DNA from: Neckera pumila
Lineage: Eukaryota; Streptophyta; Bryopsida; Hypnales; Neckeraceae
DNA length: 64,000 bases
Assembly: GCA_963969595.1 (NCBI GenBank)
Contig: OZ018416.1
Span: 5,658,065-5,722,064, forward strand
Direction: 5' to 3'
Part shown: in pieces, positions 23,701 through 35,600 of the stretch
Position numbering within the stretch: the first letter of the stretch is position 1
Layout: the number at the start of each line of letters is the position of its first letter
The notes under the pieces: model-generated
The model's input: only the letters and a program-made list of their open reading frames with translations
The model's database searches: none
Told to the model about the DNA's origin: nothing
Program-made: the position numbers and the translations under genes

Positions 23701-26160
23701 CCTTATATACACATAAGGAGTATGCAAATAAAGAACTTTAGTTAGTTATGCAAGTAGGGAATTTGCATTATGAGAAGTTTCATTGTACTTATTTTCTTTT
23801 TGGTAACATCATCTATTTGGGTGTTTCTTTTTTCTAAAATACTAACCACATTTCATTGTCTCAATTTGGTAGGATAAAAAGGATTTTGTCAAGGATTATA
23901 GATGCGTTCAAGTTGTTTCTAGATGACATTGAATTGAATTGAAACATTATAATATTTACACTCAATACTATTGTTTTCCTTGTATTGTATAGATTTTTTT
24001 TTAATGAATTTTTAACAATGCATTTCTAATACAATTGTGACATGGTGATTCATTTGAAAATCTTACAATTTCCATTTGTTTTTTATGTGAAAATAATATA
24101 ACTATAAGTTACTACTTAAAACATACAAGTAACTACAATATCTGGAGTCAAGGTCATCTTTTATTGCCAAATAATTAATCAAAATTAAAGAATGTAATTT
24201 GAAATATATTTAAATATTAAAAAAAATCTTCAAAAATTTTATCTTTGGAAAATATAATTCTAATATCTATTTTTAGTATCTATTTTAGATATATTTTTTT
24301 CCCCTATATCTATAAGATACAATATTCCTTCTCATCAAACTTATCAAATTTGGAGTACACAAGCAAGGATATATAATCCTTACGCAATCCTTACTCCAAA
24401 AGGAATGGCCAGGCAAACAAACTCAACAGATTCTTAATTTACAATGGTCTTCGAGCCATCATTACAATTATCATTAAGAGAAATACAAACCAAATAGTTT
24501 TGCGACCCTTTAGAGGTCTTATAGTAAGCATATGGTCTTAATGATTATTAAATCAATGTTGCCTTGAGACTTTACTTGTGATGATTTCTTGATTAGTGGT
24601 TATATTAGAAAAAACATTTGGAATATCTTGTGAGGTATTTTTAAAAATTTGAATGGATAAAATCTCCAAAATTCACTATCCAAAAGTTGGATAATATTGC
24701 CAGATTGGGATGAAAGTAAAGAAAAATTGAATGAATATATTGAACTTCATCCACAATTTGCATTTTTTATATGTATGTTTACATGATTCTAGTTAAGATT
24801 GCAAGCTATACTATCGTGGGTGTATTTATACCAAAAGAACATATTTTATTTCTAATAAAGATAAAATACCCCCCATCATTAGGCCCACCACAAAAGAAGA
24901 TTGAAATTAGAAGGTAGATATACTTGGATTCTTTCCACAATTCTATCTTTTGGTCTTAGAACATGTACACTCCAAAGTGGCATTTAACCCCTTAGCACTT
25001 GAATCTTTTCTTGAATTTTTTCATATTTTTGCTTATATCTTTATAAATATATATTATTTATCTAAATTTCATGAATTCATCATAGAAATGTTTTTAAGAA
25101 AAAATTCAAATATTGGTTTGGATGAATGAGAAGTTCTGTGGTCTAAAATATCCCTCGAATCTCTCTATTCAACATCTTAATTTTGGAAGTCAAAGCTTTA
25201 AGGAAATAAGTAGATGGAAAATTCTTCCTAAAGTCCCTAAAAACATCCTCCAAAGCTTCTATCCTACCAAATTAAGGGTATAAGTGCCAAATCTAAGTTT
25301 GGTCAATTTCATCCTATTTTCAAGTTGTAATTTGTTAATCTACTATTTATAAGACACATTGAATGCAAAAAGATGGGAAATAAGATCAAAAGATTTTGTC
25401 AAATATAGATGTGAAATTACAGCATGTCAATTTTTGCATGCAATAATAAAAATGTCCTCAAAGCCCACTAAAATGGTAGGATTTGATAACATTTCCAAAG
25501 TAGAGGAAAATTAAATGTTCCAATTCCTTTGAAATATTCTCTAAGACCTCAATCTTACTATGTCAAATGTTGAGCCCAATGAATCCAAGTTCAGACAATT
25601 TATTTGACATTCCACGTGATTGGTCAATATCCTATTTGTAGGCCAAAATTGATGTTGTTATTAGACAAATATTTCGTAAAGCTTTGGTCCACCAAATCTC
25701 ACTTTTAATAGTTTTTTTTGCATTCCACTTGTGATTGGTCAATCAACTATTTGTAAATCACAATTGATGTTGTTACTGGATGGATATTTTGTCTAGATTT
25801 GACCCGCTGAATCTTAGTTTGGTCATTATTTTTCCTGACACTCCCCATGTGACTGGTCAATCTAATGTTTAGTAATCAAAATTGATGCTTTGACAACAAT
25901 TATTGTTTGAAGATTTGGCTCACCAAATGGGAGTCATACTTGAAGTTGTTCTGGGGGGGTATTTTGTCATATTGTGGCCTAAGTGCATAACAAATCTGAC
26001 TTCAGATAACATCTCCAACATTCCACTTGTGATTGCCCAATTCTTCTATTGGTAGGGTTCAATTGATTTTTTGATTCAGAGGTCATTTTGTTAAAATTTG
26101 ATCCACCAAATCTCAGTTCAGAACAGCTTTCCGATGTTACTTTTGTGATCGGCCAATCTA
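20800..26160. other. AT-rich intergenic DNA, no gene seen
   Basis: About 5 kb of AT-rich sequence has only short, unsupported frames. From about 25500 to 26160 it holds loosely repeated phrases such as TGTGATTGGTCAAT and CCACCAAATCTCA, which look like old degenerate tandem or dispersed repeats. No RNA gene, transposase or protein domain could be recognised. Confidence 0.6.
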
Positions 26161-27340
26161 CTATTTATAGATCAACATTGATGTTTTTACAGGGATTATT
26201 TCATTTCCTCTTGGAAATTAAGATATTCAAAATTAGTACTTTTACGTTATTTTGTTTCTTTTCAGAAGGTAAGATATTCAAAACTACACTAAAATTGATA
26301 AATAGTGTTGGGTGATAATTAGTGTTGCTCACTGTTTATTACCCCCAACACTATTTTCCATTTCATGTGTAAATAGTGTTGGGCATTGAATTCATGCCGT
26401 CTAAATCTGACCCTTCTCTAGGGAACTGCAATTTTGGCCTTCTGCTGTCACGAGCTGGCCCTTCCCTGCGAAGACCACAATTTGGGGACCTAGCTGTTCC
26501 GAGATCCGTGGTGGCTGAGGGGTCGGAGCTTCCTTGTCGGAGCAGGGTGCTTGCCGGGTGCTGTTTGATTGGACCTTCCTCCCTCGTCGATTGCGCCATT
26601 CGGGGTTACCCACCCTTCTACCCGAATCGGATTTGTTTTTTCTTCCCTCCGCCATGCTCTGCTGTTGGTGGCTTCTGGTTCCTCCTTCACTGCGTTATAC
26701 GGAAGACTGAAATTTCTCAAGGGGGGGGGGGTATATTTCGTCATTTCCCGCTGCTGCCGAGGATTCAAACTTCCCTCCCGCAAGGCTACAATTCAAACTT
26801 CCGACGTCCATAACTTTTGGCTGAGGTACTTGATTGCACTTTTGATGACACGGTTGGATTTGTCTTCTTGTCGTCTGTTTCCTCTAAAAAATTGTTTTTT
26901 TTTGGTCGCCATTTTTTTTACAAGTGCATTTTTCCTTCATTCTAGAATTTTCACCATGGACCGGCCCCCGGCGATTTCAGCAAGTTGCAAGTTTGGCCAC
27001 TCGCCGTTCTGTTATACATTGGATGGTAGAGGACGTCGGTGTTCATGGCTTGCCCGGCCTTAATGCCCTCTTCATTCAAGCCTTTCCCTAGCACTTCTGT
27101 AGGTAGCGCCTGGCCAACCTAATAAAAGCTAGCCGATGGTGGCAATAGCGTGGCCAATTCGAAGAAAATGTTGTAGGCTCTGTGACTCTGTTCTCGTGCA
27201 GATTAGGCAGGTCGGGGCATGAAGAAGAGCGAGTAGGTGCAATATTTGTATCCTGGATCCATTTTCACCGACCACTCTGTCGATCCCAAAGACGGTGTTT
27301 TGTTGTCCAAAAAATTACAGCATATAGGATCAATTAGTTC

Positions 27341-28312
27341 ATGGACAATCATAATATTGTCTTGCTATCCCAACATGGTCGTTTGACTTGTAGCCCTGAA
27401 ATGGAGCTTCAAATCAAAATGCAGACCGCCTACCATTTGGAGGTCTTGCAATGGGGCTTTTCATTCAGGGAATTTGATGAAAACTTCATGGAAAACCTGA
27501 ATGAAACGCATTGTGTTGTCAATCTTGACAATGGCCAAGTTTTAGGGTTTAGGGGAGATACCACTGTGAAATACGCCAAAGTTATCTTAGGTGGGGAATT
27601 TATGACCATGGTGGTTCGGATTTCCGGGGGCCAGCGTGCCACAATAGAAACTTCTATGCTCATTTTTTCAAATGCGAATAGAAGCTATCCTATCCGAGGT
27701 TTGATGGATAACATTCCCGGAGTTTCTTATAGATCGGGCCCAAAAGGTTGGATGGATCAAACCATCTTACCCGAGTATTTCTTAGAACCTTGTGCATATC
27801 AGTCTGATCTTCATCAATGGATAAAGATCATATGGCTTGATAATTGTAGCAGCCATACTGTGACCCCTACATTGGCTGCTGTCCTAGCTGCCAAAAATAT
27901 GGTTTTTAAATTTCTGTCTCCATATTTTACTTACCTTTGCCAACCAGCAGATACATTCCTCATTGCTAAAATCAAGGATGCATGGACAAAACGGTGGGAA
28001 GCCAAGAAAATTGAGTTAATACAACTCAATGCTTGGCAAAATGCACCTCGGACAGATGGACAATGGTCAGGAAAGTTGACAAATCCGGGCAAACGTTTTT
28101 TTCTACAATTGGTTGCGGATAGTGTAGAAGATGTCAACTAAGAAGTGGATGATGACAAAGTCTCCTATGCTAGGAAAGCAATGATTCATTGTGGCTTAGC
28201 ATTAGGACTTGATGGATCTTGGAGTGCAAGGCAATTGTTTCTACATCTCCAAGAGATTATTGCAAAACATTTGCAATATTTCCAAGGGCAAAAAGTGCCC
28301 AATTTCAATTGA
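27341..28312 (+). pseudogene. Pogo-like DDE transposase, inactivated
   Basis: The open frame gives 266 aa up to a TAA at 28139-28141. The same frame then continues for 56 more plausible residues (starting EVDDDKVSYARKAMIHCGLA) to a TGA at 28312, so the TAA is an internal stop. The region is the DDE_1 nuclease domain. The usual first catalytic Asp in the DET-type motif is Asn54 (N54-E-T). The second is Asp167 in WLDNCSSH and the third Asp204 in QPAD. The N-terminal DNA-binding part is missing; an in-frame stop lies just upstream of the ATG. Three independent defects (lost N-terminus, D-to-N change, premature stop) mark it as dead. It sits inside the 2,600-bp element whose ends it would once have cut. 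Confidence 0.85.
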
Positions 28313-28359
28313 AATTGGATATTTTACTATAACAACTTATACATATACTATGACCAATT

Positions 28360-28718
28360 TTAGCATTTTTTGGTCTTTTCCAGCATTGTATGGTCTATTT
28401 CAGCACTTTTTGGTCTTTCCAGCATTGTATGCTCTATTTAAGCATTTCAGGGATTATTTCAGCATTTCAGGGATTATTTCAGCATTTTATGGTCTTCCTA
28501 GCATTATATGGTCTATTTTAGCATTTCAGAGATTATTTCAGCATTTTATGGTCTTCCCAGTATTGTATGGTCTTTCCAACATTTTTTGGTCTTTTTAAGC
28601 ATTTTATGGTCTTTCCAACATTGTATGCTCTATTTCAACATTTTAGGGACGTTTCCATCATTTTAGGGATTATTTCAGCATTATAGGGATTATTTCAACA
28701 TTTTAGGGATTATTTCAT
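28360..28718 (+). repeat. Degenerate short tandem array (about 18-20 bp units)
   Basis: Units of the type TTTCAGCATTTTATGGTC or TTTCAGCATTTCAGGGATTA repeat about 19 times near the right end of the transposon. Two variants, ending in TATGGTC or AGGGATTA, are intermixed. The array lies between the broken transposase and the right inverted repeat and was probably acquired by the element or its ancestor. Confidence 0.8.
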
Positions 28719-29648
28719 ATCTAACACTAAATGCACTCTTGTAAAAAAGTTGAAATGACCAAATTTTACTATACAGCTAAAATAGTTTTGGAATGGGTAA
28801 ATTATGATCTAACACTAACCTTGCAAATCACAATTAGTGTTAGGTGGGACAATTAGTGTTGCCAACACTATTTACCAATTTTAGTGTAGTTCTTTTATTG
28901 GAATTATTTTGTTTCTTCTCAGAAGGTAAGATATTTCAAAACTAGTAATTTTATTGGGGTTATTTCGTTTCCTTTTGGAAGTTAAGATATTCAAAACTTG
29001 TACTTTTATGTTATTTTGTTTCCTTTTAAAAACTAAGATATTCAAAGCTAATAATTTTATCAGGGTTATTTTGTTTCCTCTCCAAAGTTAAGATATTCCC
29101 CCTTGGTGTGAATATAACTTCATTTCTTCGTGTGAACACGTTCATTTGTAAAAATTGAAAATAAGATCCCTGATATTGTGACTCGGACCGTCCTCTTCCT
29201 CTTCGTCTTCGTCTTCTTCTTCTTGTTGCACCAGCACTCCAATTTGGAAGCCCAAGCTCCTTGTTGCCGCACGGGTTGCACCAAGCGCCTCCCCGGCTTC
29301 TTCTGGTTGGTGGAAAAACGTCACCGGCCCACGTCATGTCAGTCCCACGTTGACTCCATTCACATCTCTCCCCCAAGACCCAATTTCCAGCAAGCCCATC
29401 CTTCCTCTTTTGTGCTCCAGATCGGGGTTTCCGCTTGCATTCCTTGCAGTTCCGCAGTTTTTGCAAGTGTTTTGATTCCACCATCGCCATAGCCAACCTT
29501 GCGCACTTCCTCTTGTAGGTAGCAGAAGAAGCTTACGATCAAAGTTGGAAGAGTTTCTGACGTTGTTTGAGTTCCAAAAACTGAACAGAAGCCGACCTAC
29601 GAAGCTCTCTCTCGTTGCGGTTGGAAGAAGGAGTTGTTGCGCGTCGGG

Positions 29649-32600
29649 ATGGCGACGGGATGGCTGAAGGGCACCGTGAAGGCGGTACCCTCCGGGGATT
29701 CGCTCCTCATCATGGGGAGCGTCAAGGGTGGCCCGCCTCCGGAAAAGACCGTCACGCTCGCCGGCCTCATTGCGCCCAAATTGGTAGGTGGGGGGTGCGA
29801 TTGGGGCACGATCTTGTTGGTGTTGTACTTTGTGATTCGATTTTGTGATGGATCGGGAAGTTTTGGGCCCGTTGGGTTTGTTGCATTTGTTGCATTCAGT
29901 GTGTGGGTGATCTTGGGGATGCGGCCCTATTAGGAGGTTGTTTTAGGGTTTAGGGGTTTAGATGAGGACGCCATCGCAAGGTGAGTAGCATTGCGATGTG
30001 AGTAATGTTGCTGCTTTTGTATTCAAATTTTCTGCTTTTGGGTTCCAAGATTGAGCTTTTGTGTATGAAAAAAGCGGTAGTTTTCGTGCATTGTTGGGGT
30101 TTTGGGAAGGAGGAGGAATGGACCCATTGATGTTCGGGATTAGTTGCCTTCGATGGTGCGGGTGGTCCTTTGATTCTGGAGTGTGAATCAGGGATTCTTT
30201 CTGATTTCATCCTATTTTGAGTTTGTAGTTTTGGTTGCCAATTGTCCTAAACGAGATCTTTAGCTATTGGAGACAAGCAAGGCGGACCTTGTGTAGGAAC
30301 GAGTTTTGGGTTAGATTGGGATCTTATGTTGCACGTTCTGTGTTTCTTCGTTCACGAAGGCGCAAGTTGTGCACTCCAAGGTATTGTGGAGCTTCACATG
30401 GAGTGAGTGATTCTCAAGATGTAAATATTATTTTTGCAGGCTCGCAGAGATGGACGAGACGAGCCGTTCGCATGGGACAGTCGGGAGTACTTGCGCAAAA
30501 AGTGCATCGGCAAGGTTTTAAGCAAGTCCTTTTGATTGAAACGTGTTTTGGCGGGGTTAGGGTTTCTTATTTCGCTCTTGTTAAGTTCGGGAAGCTCTGG
30601 ATGAACTGACGTCCTCGTGAATTCGACAGGAGGTGACGTTCAAGGTGGATTACGTCGTGCCGTCGATCAATCGAGAATTCGGGATGGTGATCTTGGAGGG
30701 GCAGAGCGTGGCTTTAGATGTTGTTGCTGATGGCTGGTCCAAGGTACGTTGCTGTGCATCAATAGCAGAAGGAGCACTCTCCAAGCAGAGTCTATTCAAT
30801 TTGCTTGGGTGGTAATCGTGTAGAAGGCTTTCTTTCTTGTACTGGGATCCTTAAATTGTGTCCTACAAAAGTAGTTTTGGTTTTGATGCCGTGGATGGGA
30901 TGGCTACAGGTTCGTCAGCAGGGAGGGCAGAACAATGAGCTGAAGCCAGAGTACTTGCAAGAGCTGAACGAGCGGGAGATGAAGGCCCAAACCGAAGGCT
31001 TTGGCATATGGAATAAGGTAAATTTGTACTGAGCTTTCTATTTGTTTGTTTCGTATGAACAACCTGCTGATGTCGGATGTTTTGGATTGCGTTTCCGTTT
31101 TCTGGGTTGTATTGGCCGTTCCTTTTAGATGTTGTCTCTAGGGTTTCTCTCAGTAGACACTGGGATTTTGCAGGAGCCCGGTGCGTCAGAAGCATCAATC
31201 CGAGAGTTGCCTCCATCTGCGATCGGCGACGCTGCCGGGTTCGATGCGCTGGGTCTAGTAGAATCCAGCAAAGGGAAGGCGTTGCCAGCCATCGTTGAGT
31301 CCGTGAGAGATGGGAGCACCCTGCGGGTGTACCTTCTGCCTGAGTTTCAATTCGTGCAAGTTTACTGTGCGGGAATCCAGGTGAAACTCCATTCCTTTAC
31401 TATGTCCACTATCTATTCTCTCGTTTCGTGTGGCAATGTTTCAGTCATTGGAACTCTTGGACCAGCAGTATAAATGGGGAAGTTATGTTGGATGCGCACT
31501 TAGGGCGAGTGTGGAGTGCGCATGGGTTCTCTTGGTGTGACTCTGATGCATCGTTATGGTGTCCTTGAGCTCATTGGCCGTTGTCACGGTAATTTTGATG
31601 CTTTGGGTACAAACGCAGGCGCCGTCAATGGGGAGGCGGCCCCCTGTAGCGGATAGTTCGGCGTCGGAGGAGGTCAAGGCTTCCAACGGGGAGCCTAAAA
31701 GTGGAGAGAGCGCAGGAGAAGCACCGGCGCCCATGACAACCGCACAGAGACTGGCTGCTTCGAACAGCGCGGCTGCCCACGCTGAGATTCTTCCGGATCC
31801 TTATGCAAAGGAGGGAAAGCACTTCACTGAAGTGCGGGTGTTGAACAGAGATGTAAGGTTTCGTGCCTGTGGGCAGAAGTTTGAATGTCGTTGTGCGAAT
31901 TGAGAGGTGCAAGAGGCGAGGTTTGCTGTTGTCGTAGATGTAGTGTAGTGTGAGTGTAACAGGGTTGTGAACTTATTCCTCAACAAGGTCCCCACTGTGA
32001 CAAAGATGAGAGTAAAATGGTGAGCGTTTCGAAGGGAAATGCAGTGAGTGGACTGGCTATTTGACGTCGGAACGTGCAGTGTGGATATCCGGTATATGGT
32101 TTTGTACTAGCTAGCATGGAGGAAGAGTTTGGTGCATTGTGGTCCGCTCACACACGATGTGTCGGTGTTGTAGGTAAGGGTAGTGTTGGAGGGCGCAGAC
32201 AAATTCAACAATCTGATCGGTTCGGTTCATTTCACGGATGGGGACAGCCTTGTGGACCTTTCTCTGGAGCTGGTGAAGCATGTAAGTGGTTAATCCAATG
32301 CGAGGAGCTTCTTCGTGACCTGGATTTCTGTCTCCAGTCGGTTGTTTTGGGCGTTCTCCATGTTTGAGGAGCATTACTTCCTCGATGTTGCACATCCAAC
32401 GTTTTGGGAATTGTACTTTGATAGAGCTTCGTGTTTGGCGTTGAGTGGTGTTTGGTCCGTTTGTAAAGCCGCGATATTCTGAGACTTTCTATGATGTTTG
32501 GTTTGGTAGGGTTTGGTGAAAGTGGTCGAATGGAGTGCTAATATGATGGAAGAAGATGCAAAACGGCGTCTGAAAACTGCCGAGCTGCAAGCAAAGAAGG

Positions 32601-35600
32601 ATCGACTGAAGATTTGGACTTCATACGTGCCCCCACAAACGAATTCGACCGCTATCCTTGATGTGAACTTCGCTGGCAAGGTGAGAGTCGGACGTGGTGG
32701 TTTGCAGTTGGTTGAAGGTGGGGGTGCCAGTGTGCTGTCCCCGAGTGAGTAAGTGAGTTGAGAGGGGATTCTTGTTTACTTTTGGATGTGTGGTTAGGAA
32801 TGAGCTGAGCTCCGGACGGATCCTATGACTTGGATGGTGGCACTGTATTGGTATACGGAGCATTGTGGTTATGCATTGTTTTGTTTGAGCGTAGTCATGT
32901 CTGACGCGGCAGTTGATCTTTGGCAGGTGATTGAGGTGGTCAGTGGAGACTGCGTTGTGGTGGCCGACGATGCCGCTCCGTTCGGAAGCCCTGCTGCAGA
33001 GAGGCGCGTGAACCTGTCGAGCATCCGAGCACCGCTCATTGGAAATCCGAAAAAGGATAAGAAGCCTGCTGCTTATGCTCGTGAAGCGAAGGAATATCTT
33101 CGCAACCTTTTGATCGGGCAACAGGTGCGATTGAATCCAGTGACAGTGGTGACAGAGAAAGTAGACCTGGCCATTGTGGAATTCGCGTGGATGTCTGTCA
33201 GGATACGTTGCAGAGCGTTAGTGTTGTCAGTTGAAATCCACTGTGAGTGTTAAAGTTTGTTGTTTTACGTCTCTTCTTCTCGAGCAATACGTGAAGAATA
33301 GAGTGCTGTCAGTGTGACGATGCGGTGCACGCATTTTAGTCAAGCACTTGTTTGGAGTGCCATTGTCGATCCCTAGCAACGAGCTTCCGAGTCCATTTGT
33401 GGTGAACCTGCGCATGGAAAACTGGTGTCGCAAAGCATTAGTGATATCATTTGGACATAGTTGGAATCAATTCGAGGGGTCAAGTTGTTGTTTTATGTCT
33501 CTTCCTACTCCAGCAATGTGTGAAGAATAGAGCGCGGGCGATGTTTGTGCAGGTTTGGTAGTCAAACCATGGTTTGGAGTGTCGTTTTTGTCTATAGCGA
33601 TGATTTTCTGGTCCGGATTGTAGTGAACCATGTTTGCGTGTAAGGCCCGTGTGTGCGTGGAAAGCTGATGGTTCTGTGGGCGCAGGTGAATGTGACGATG
33701 GAGTATTCTCGGAAGATTGGCGCCATGGATGGGCCTACCCCAGTGCCTGTGGCGCCAGGGTCGGATCGCACCATGGACTTCGGGTCGGTGTTCCTGGTAG
33801 CTGCTCCGAAGGGCGAGGTTGCGGATACGACGTTACCCGCACTAGCCGTTGCTGGGCAGCCAACAGGGGTGAACGTTGCGGAGATGCTTGTGGTTCGGGG
33901 GTTCGCAACTGTGGTCCGACACAGGGACTTTGAGGAGCGATCGAACTACTACGAAGCTTTGTTGGCGGCGGAATCGAAGGCCGTGAAGGGGAAGAAGAAG
34001 ATTCACTCGCAGAAGGAGTCTCCAGTGACTCACATCAACGACCTGTCTCTGCAGGTATGCATTAGGTGGTTCTGGAGTACATTATAGAAAATATGGCAGC
34101 TTTTGGACCCGAGTTCTCAAGCCATAAGTTATCACCAAATCCATTAGTGTACATAAGACAAGCTTTCACAATCTGTGTAAATTATTGACTGTAGAACGTC
34201 CGGAACACGTGATGAGCGTCTGCACCATAGCGATGGACACTATTCATTTGAACAATGGAAACTATTTGCTTTCAAGGTTGTGGTGAGGTGGAGTAGTGAC
34301 AGGTCATTCGCAGTCGTGCTTGATTGTTTGTGCGTAAGGGCAGTTGTGGCTTACTGATTGTAGCTTGCATTTGCGTTGCAAGTATCGTTGGCGAAATATT
34401 ATACGCGACGACATGTTTGGTGGGATGGCATCCTAAACTTTGGTGGGAAAATGGCGTAATGATATGTGTACAGAGTTTGTAAATCCAAGTTTTTATCGAG
34501 GCAGTTTGAATGTCTGGCTGTTGTCTAAACTGAAGTGGTCATGGTGGATTGTGTTGGCAGGGAACAACAAAGAAGGCGATTGCCTTTCTGCCCTTTTTGC
34601 AACGACAGAGAAGGCTTCCAGCGGTCGTGGATTACGTGTTGAGTGGGCATCGGTTCAAGTTGATGATTCCTAAGGAAACGTGTGCGATAGCATTCTCGCT
34701 GTCAGGAGTGCGATGCCCTGGCAGGGGAGAGCCATTTTCGGAGGAGGCCATTGCGTTCATGCGCCGACGAATCATGCAGAGGAATGTGGAGGTCAGTTTT
34801 GCTTTCATTTTATTTAGTGTCATCCAGGATTTAATGTTACACCAAAATACTGTGCCATAGGGAAGTTGGATTTTGTTTGGTTGAATTATGTACCTTGGGA
34901 CACCAGCAAGAAAACTTTTAAGTGAATAGCTACTCAAGCTACAAGTTTCCTACATGAGATTTAAAGCTCAGTAGATGGTGTTCTTCAATAGGTACACTAA
35001 TACATGGTGTTCATAGTTGTATCCTAGGCCTACAAAATAATGTATCAGATACTAAATAGGATAAACAGCGTAGATGCTGGTTTAATCTATATGATGTTTG
35101 GCAGCGGCGTTATGTGTGTCTGGAGTCTGGAGGTGGACTGTTGGGACTCACTTTTGACGTTGTGCAGATCGAGATCGAGACTGTGGACAAGACAGGGACA
35201 TTCTTGGGGAGCGCTTGGGAAGGGAAGGATAACGTGTCGATACCACTCCTGGAGGCCGGTCTAGCGAAGCTTCATCCGAGTTTCAGCACGGACAGGGTGA
35301 CGGAAGGTCACTTGTTACTTCGAGCTGAGGAAAGTGCGAAGAAGAAGAACTTGAAGGTAGGCACAGGGTTACTGAGGGATGAAATTTTATGTGGAGACTT
35401 TTTTGCAGAGGTTCTTCTTTGCTCGGTCTTGGATTTTTGGCGGAGATCTGGAATGGAATCACTTGCAGTTTTGTTGTGCCGTGACTTGTTTGTATAATCG
35501 CAAGCTAATTGAAAGTCCAATTTGGAAGTTGGTAGTTGAGTGTAGTGACTTTTAAAACATTTCATAATTAAAGATAATGTAGGGTATGATTTCTTCTTTT

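Larger units (their letters stand above)
26287..28886 (+). mobile_element. Pogo/Tc1-type DNA transposon, 2,600 bp, defective
   Basis: The ends CACTAAAATTGATAAATAG (left) and, on the other strand, CACTAAAATTGGTAAATAG (right) are inverted repeats of about 25 bp with one mismatch. TA flanks both sides (26285-26286 and 28887-28888). Each end contains its own CACTA...TAGTG palindrome, and AGTGTTG motifs recur in subterminal positions. The centre-right encodes a DDE transposase pseudogene (27341-28312). The GC-richer left part (26396-27330) encodes nothing I recognise, and no helix-turn-helix CENPB-type DNA-binding domain is visible, so that part of the gene is lost or replaced. The target duplication, ends and transposase type agree with a pogo-like member of Tc1/mariner. 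Confidence 0.88.
26170..29100 (+). repeat. Tandem array of 51-55 bp units, split by a transposon
   Basis: Units contain TTATTTTGTTTCCTTTT followed by AAGATATTCAAAACTAGTA. The AAGATATTC landmark falls near 26223 and 26274 on the left and near 28932, 28987, 29038 and 29092 on the right. Removing the element at 26287-28886 and one TA restores a normal unit, so the array is older than the insertion. No coding function is apparent. Confidence 0.8.
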
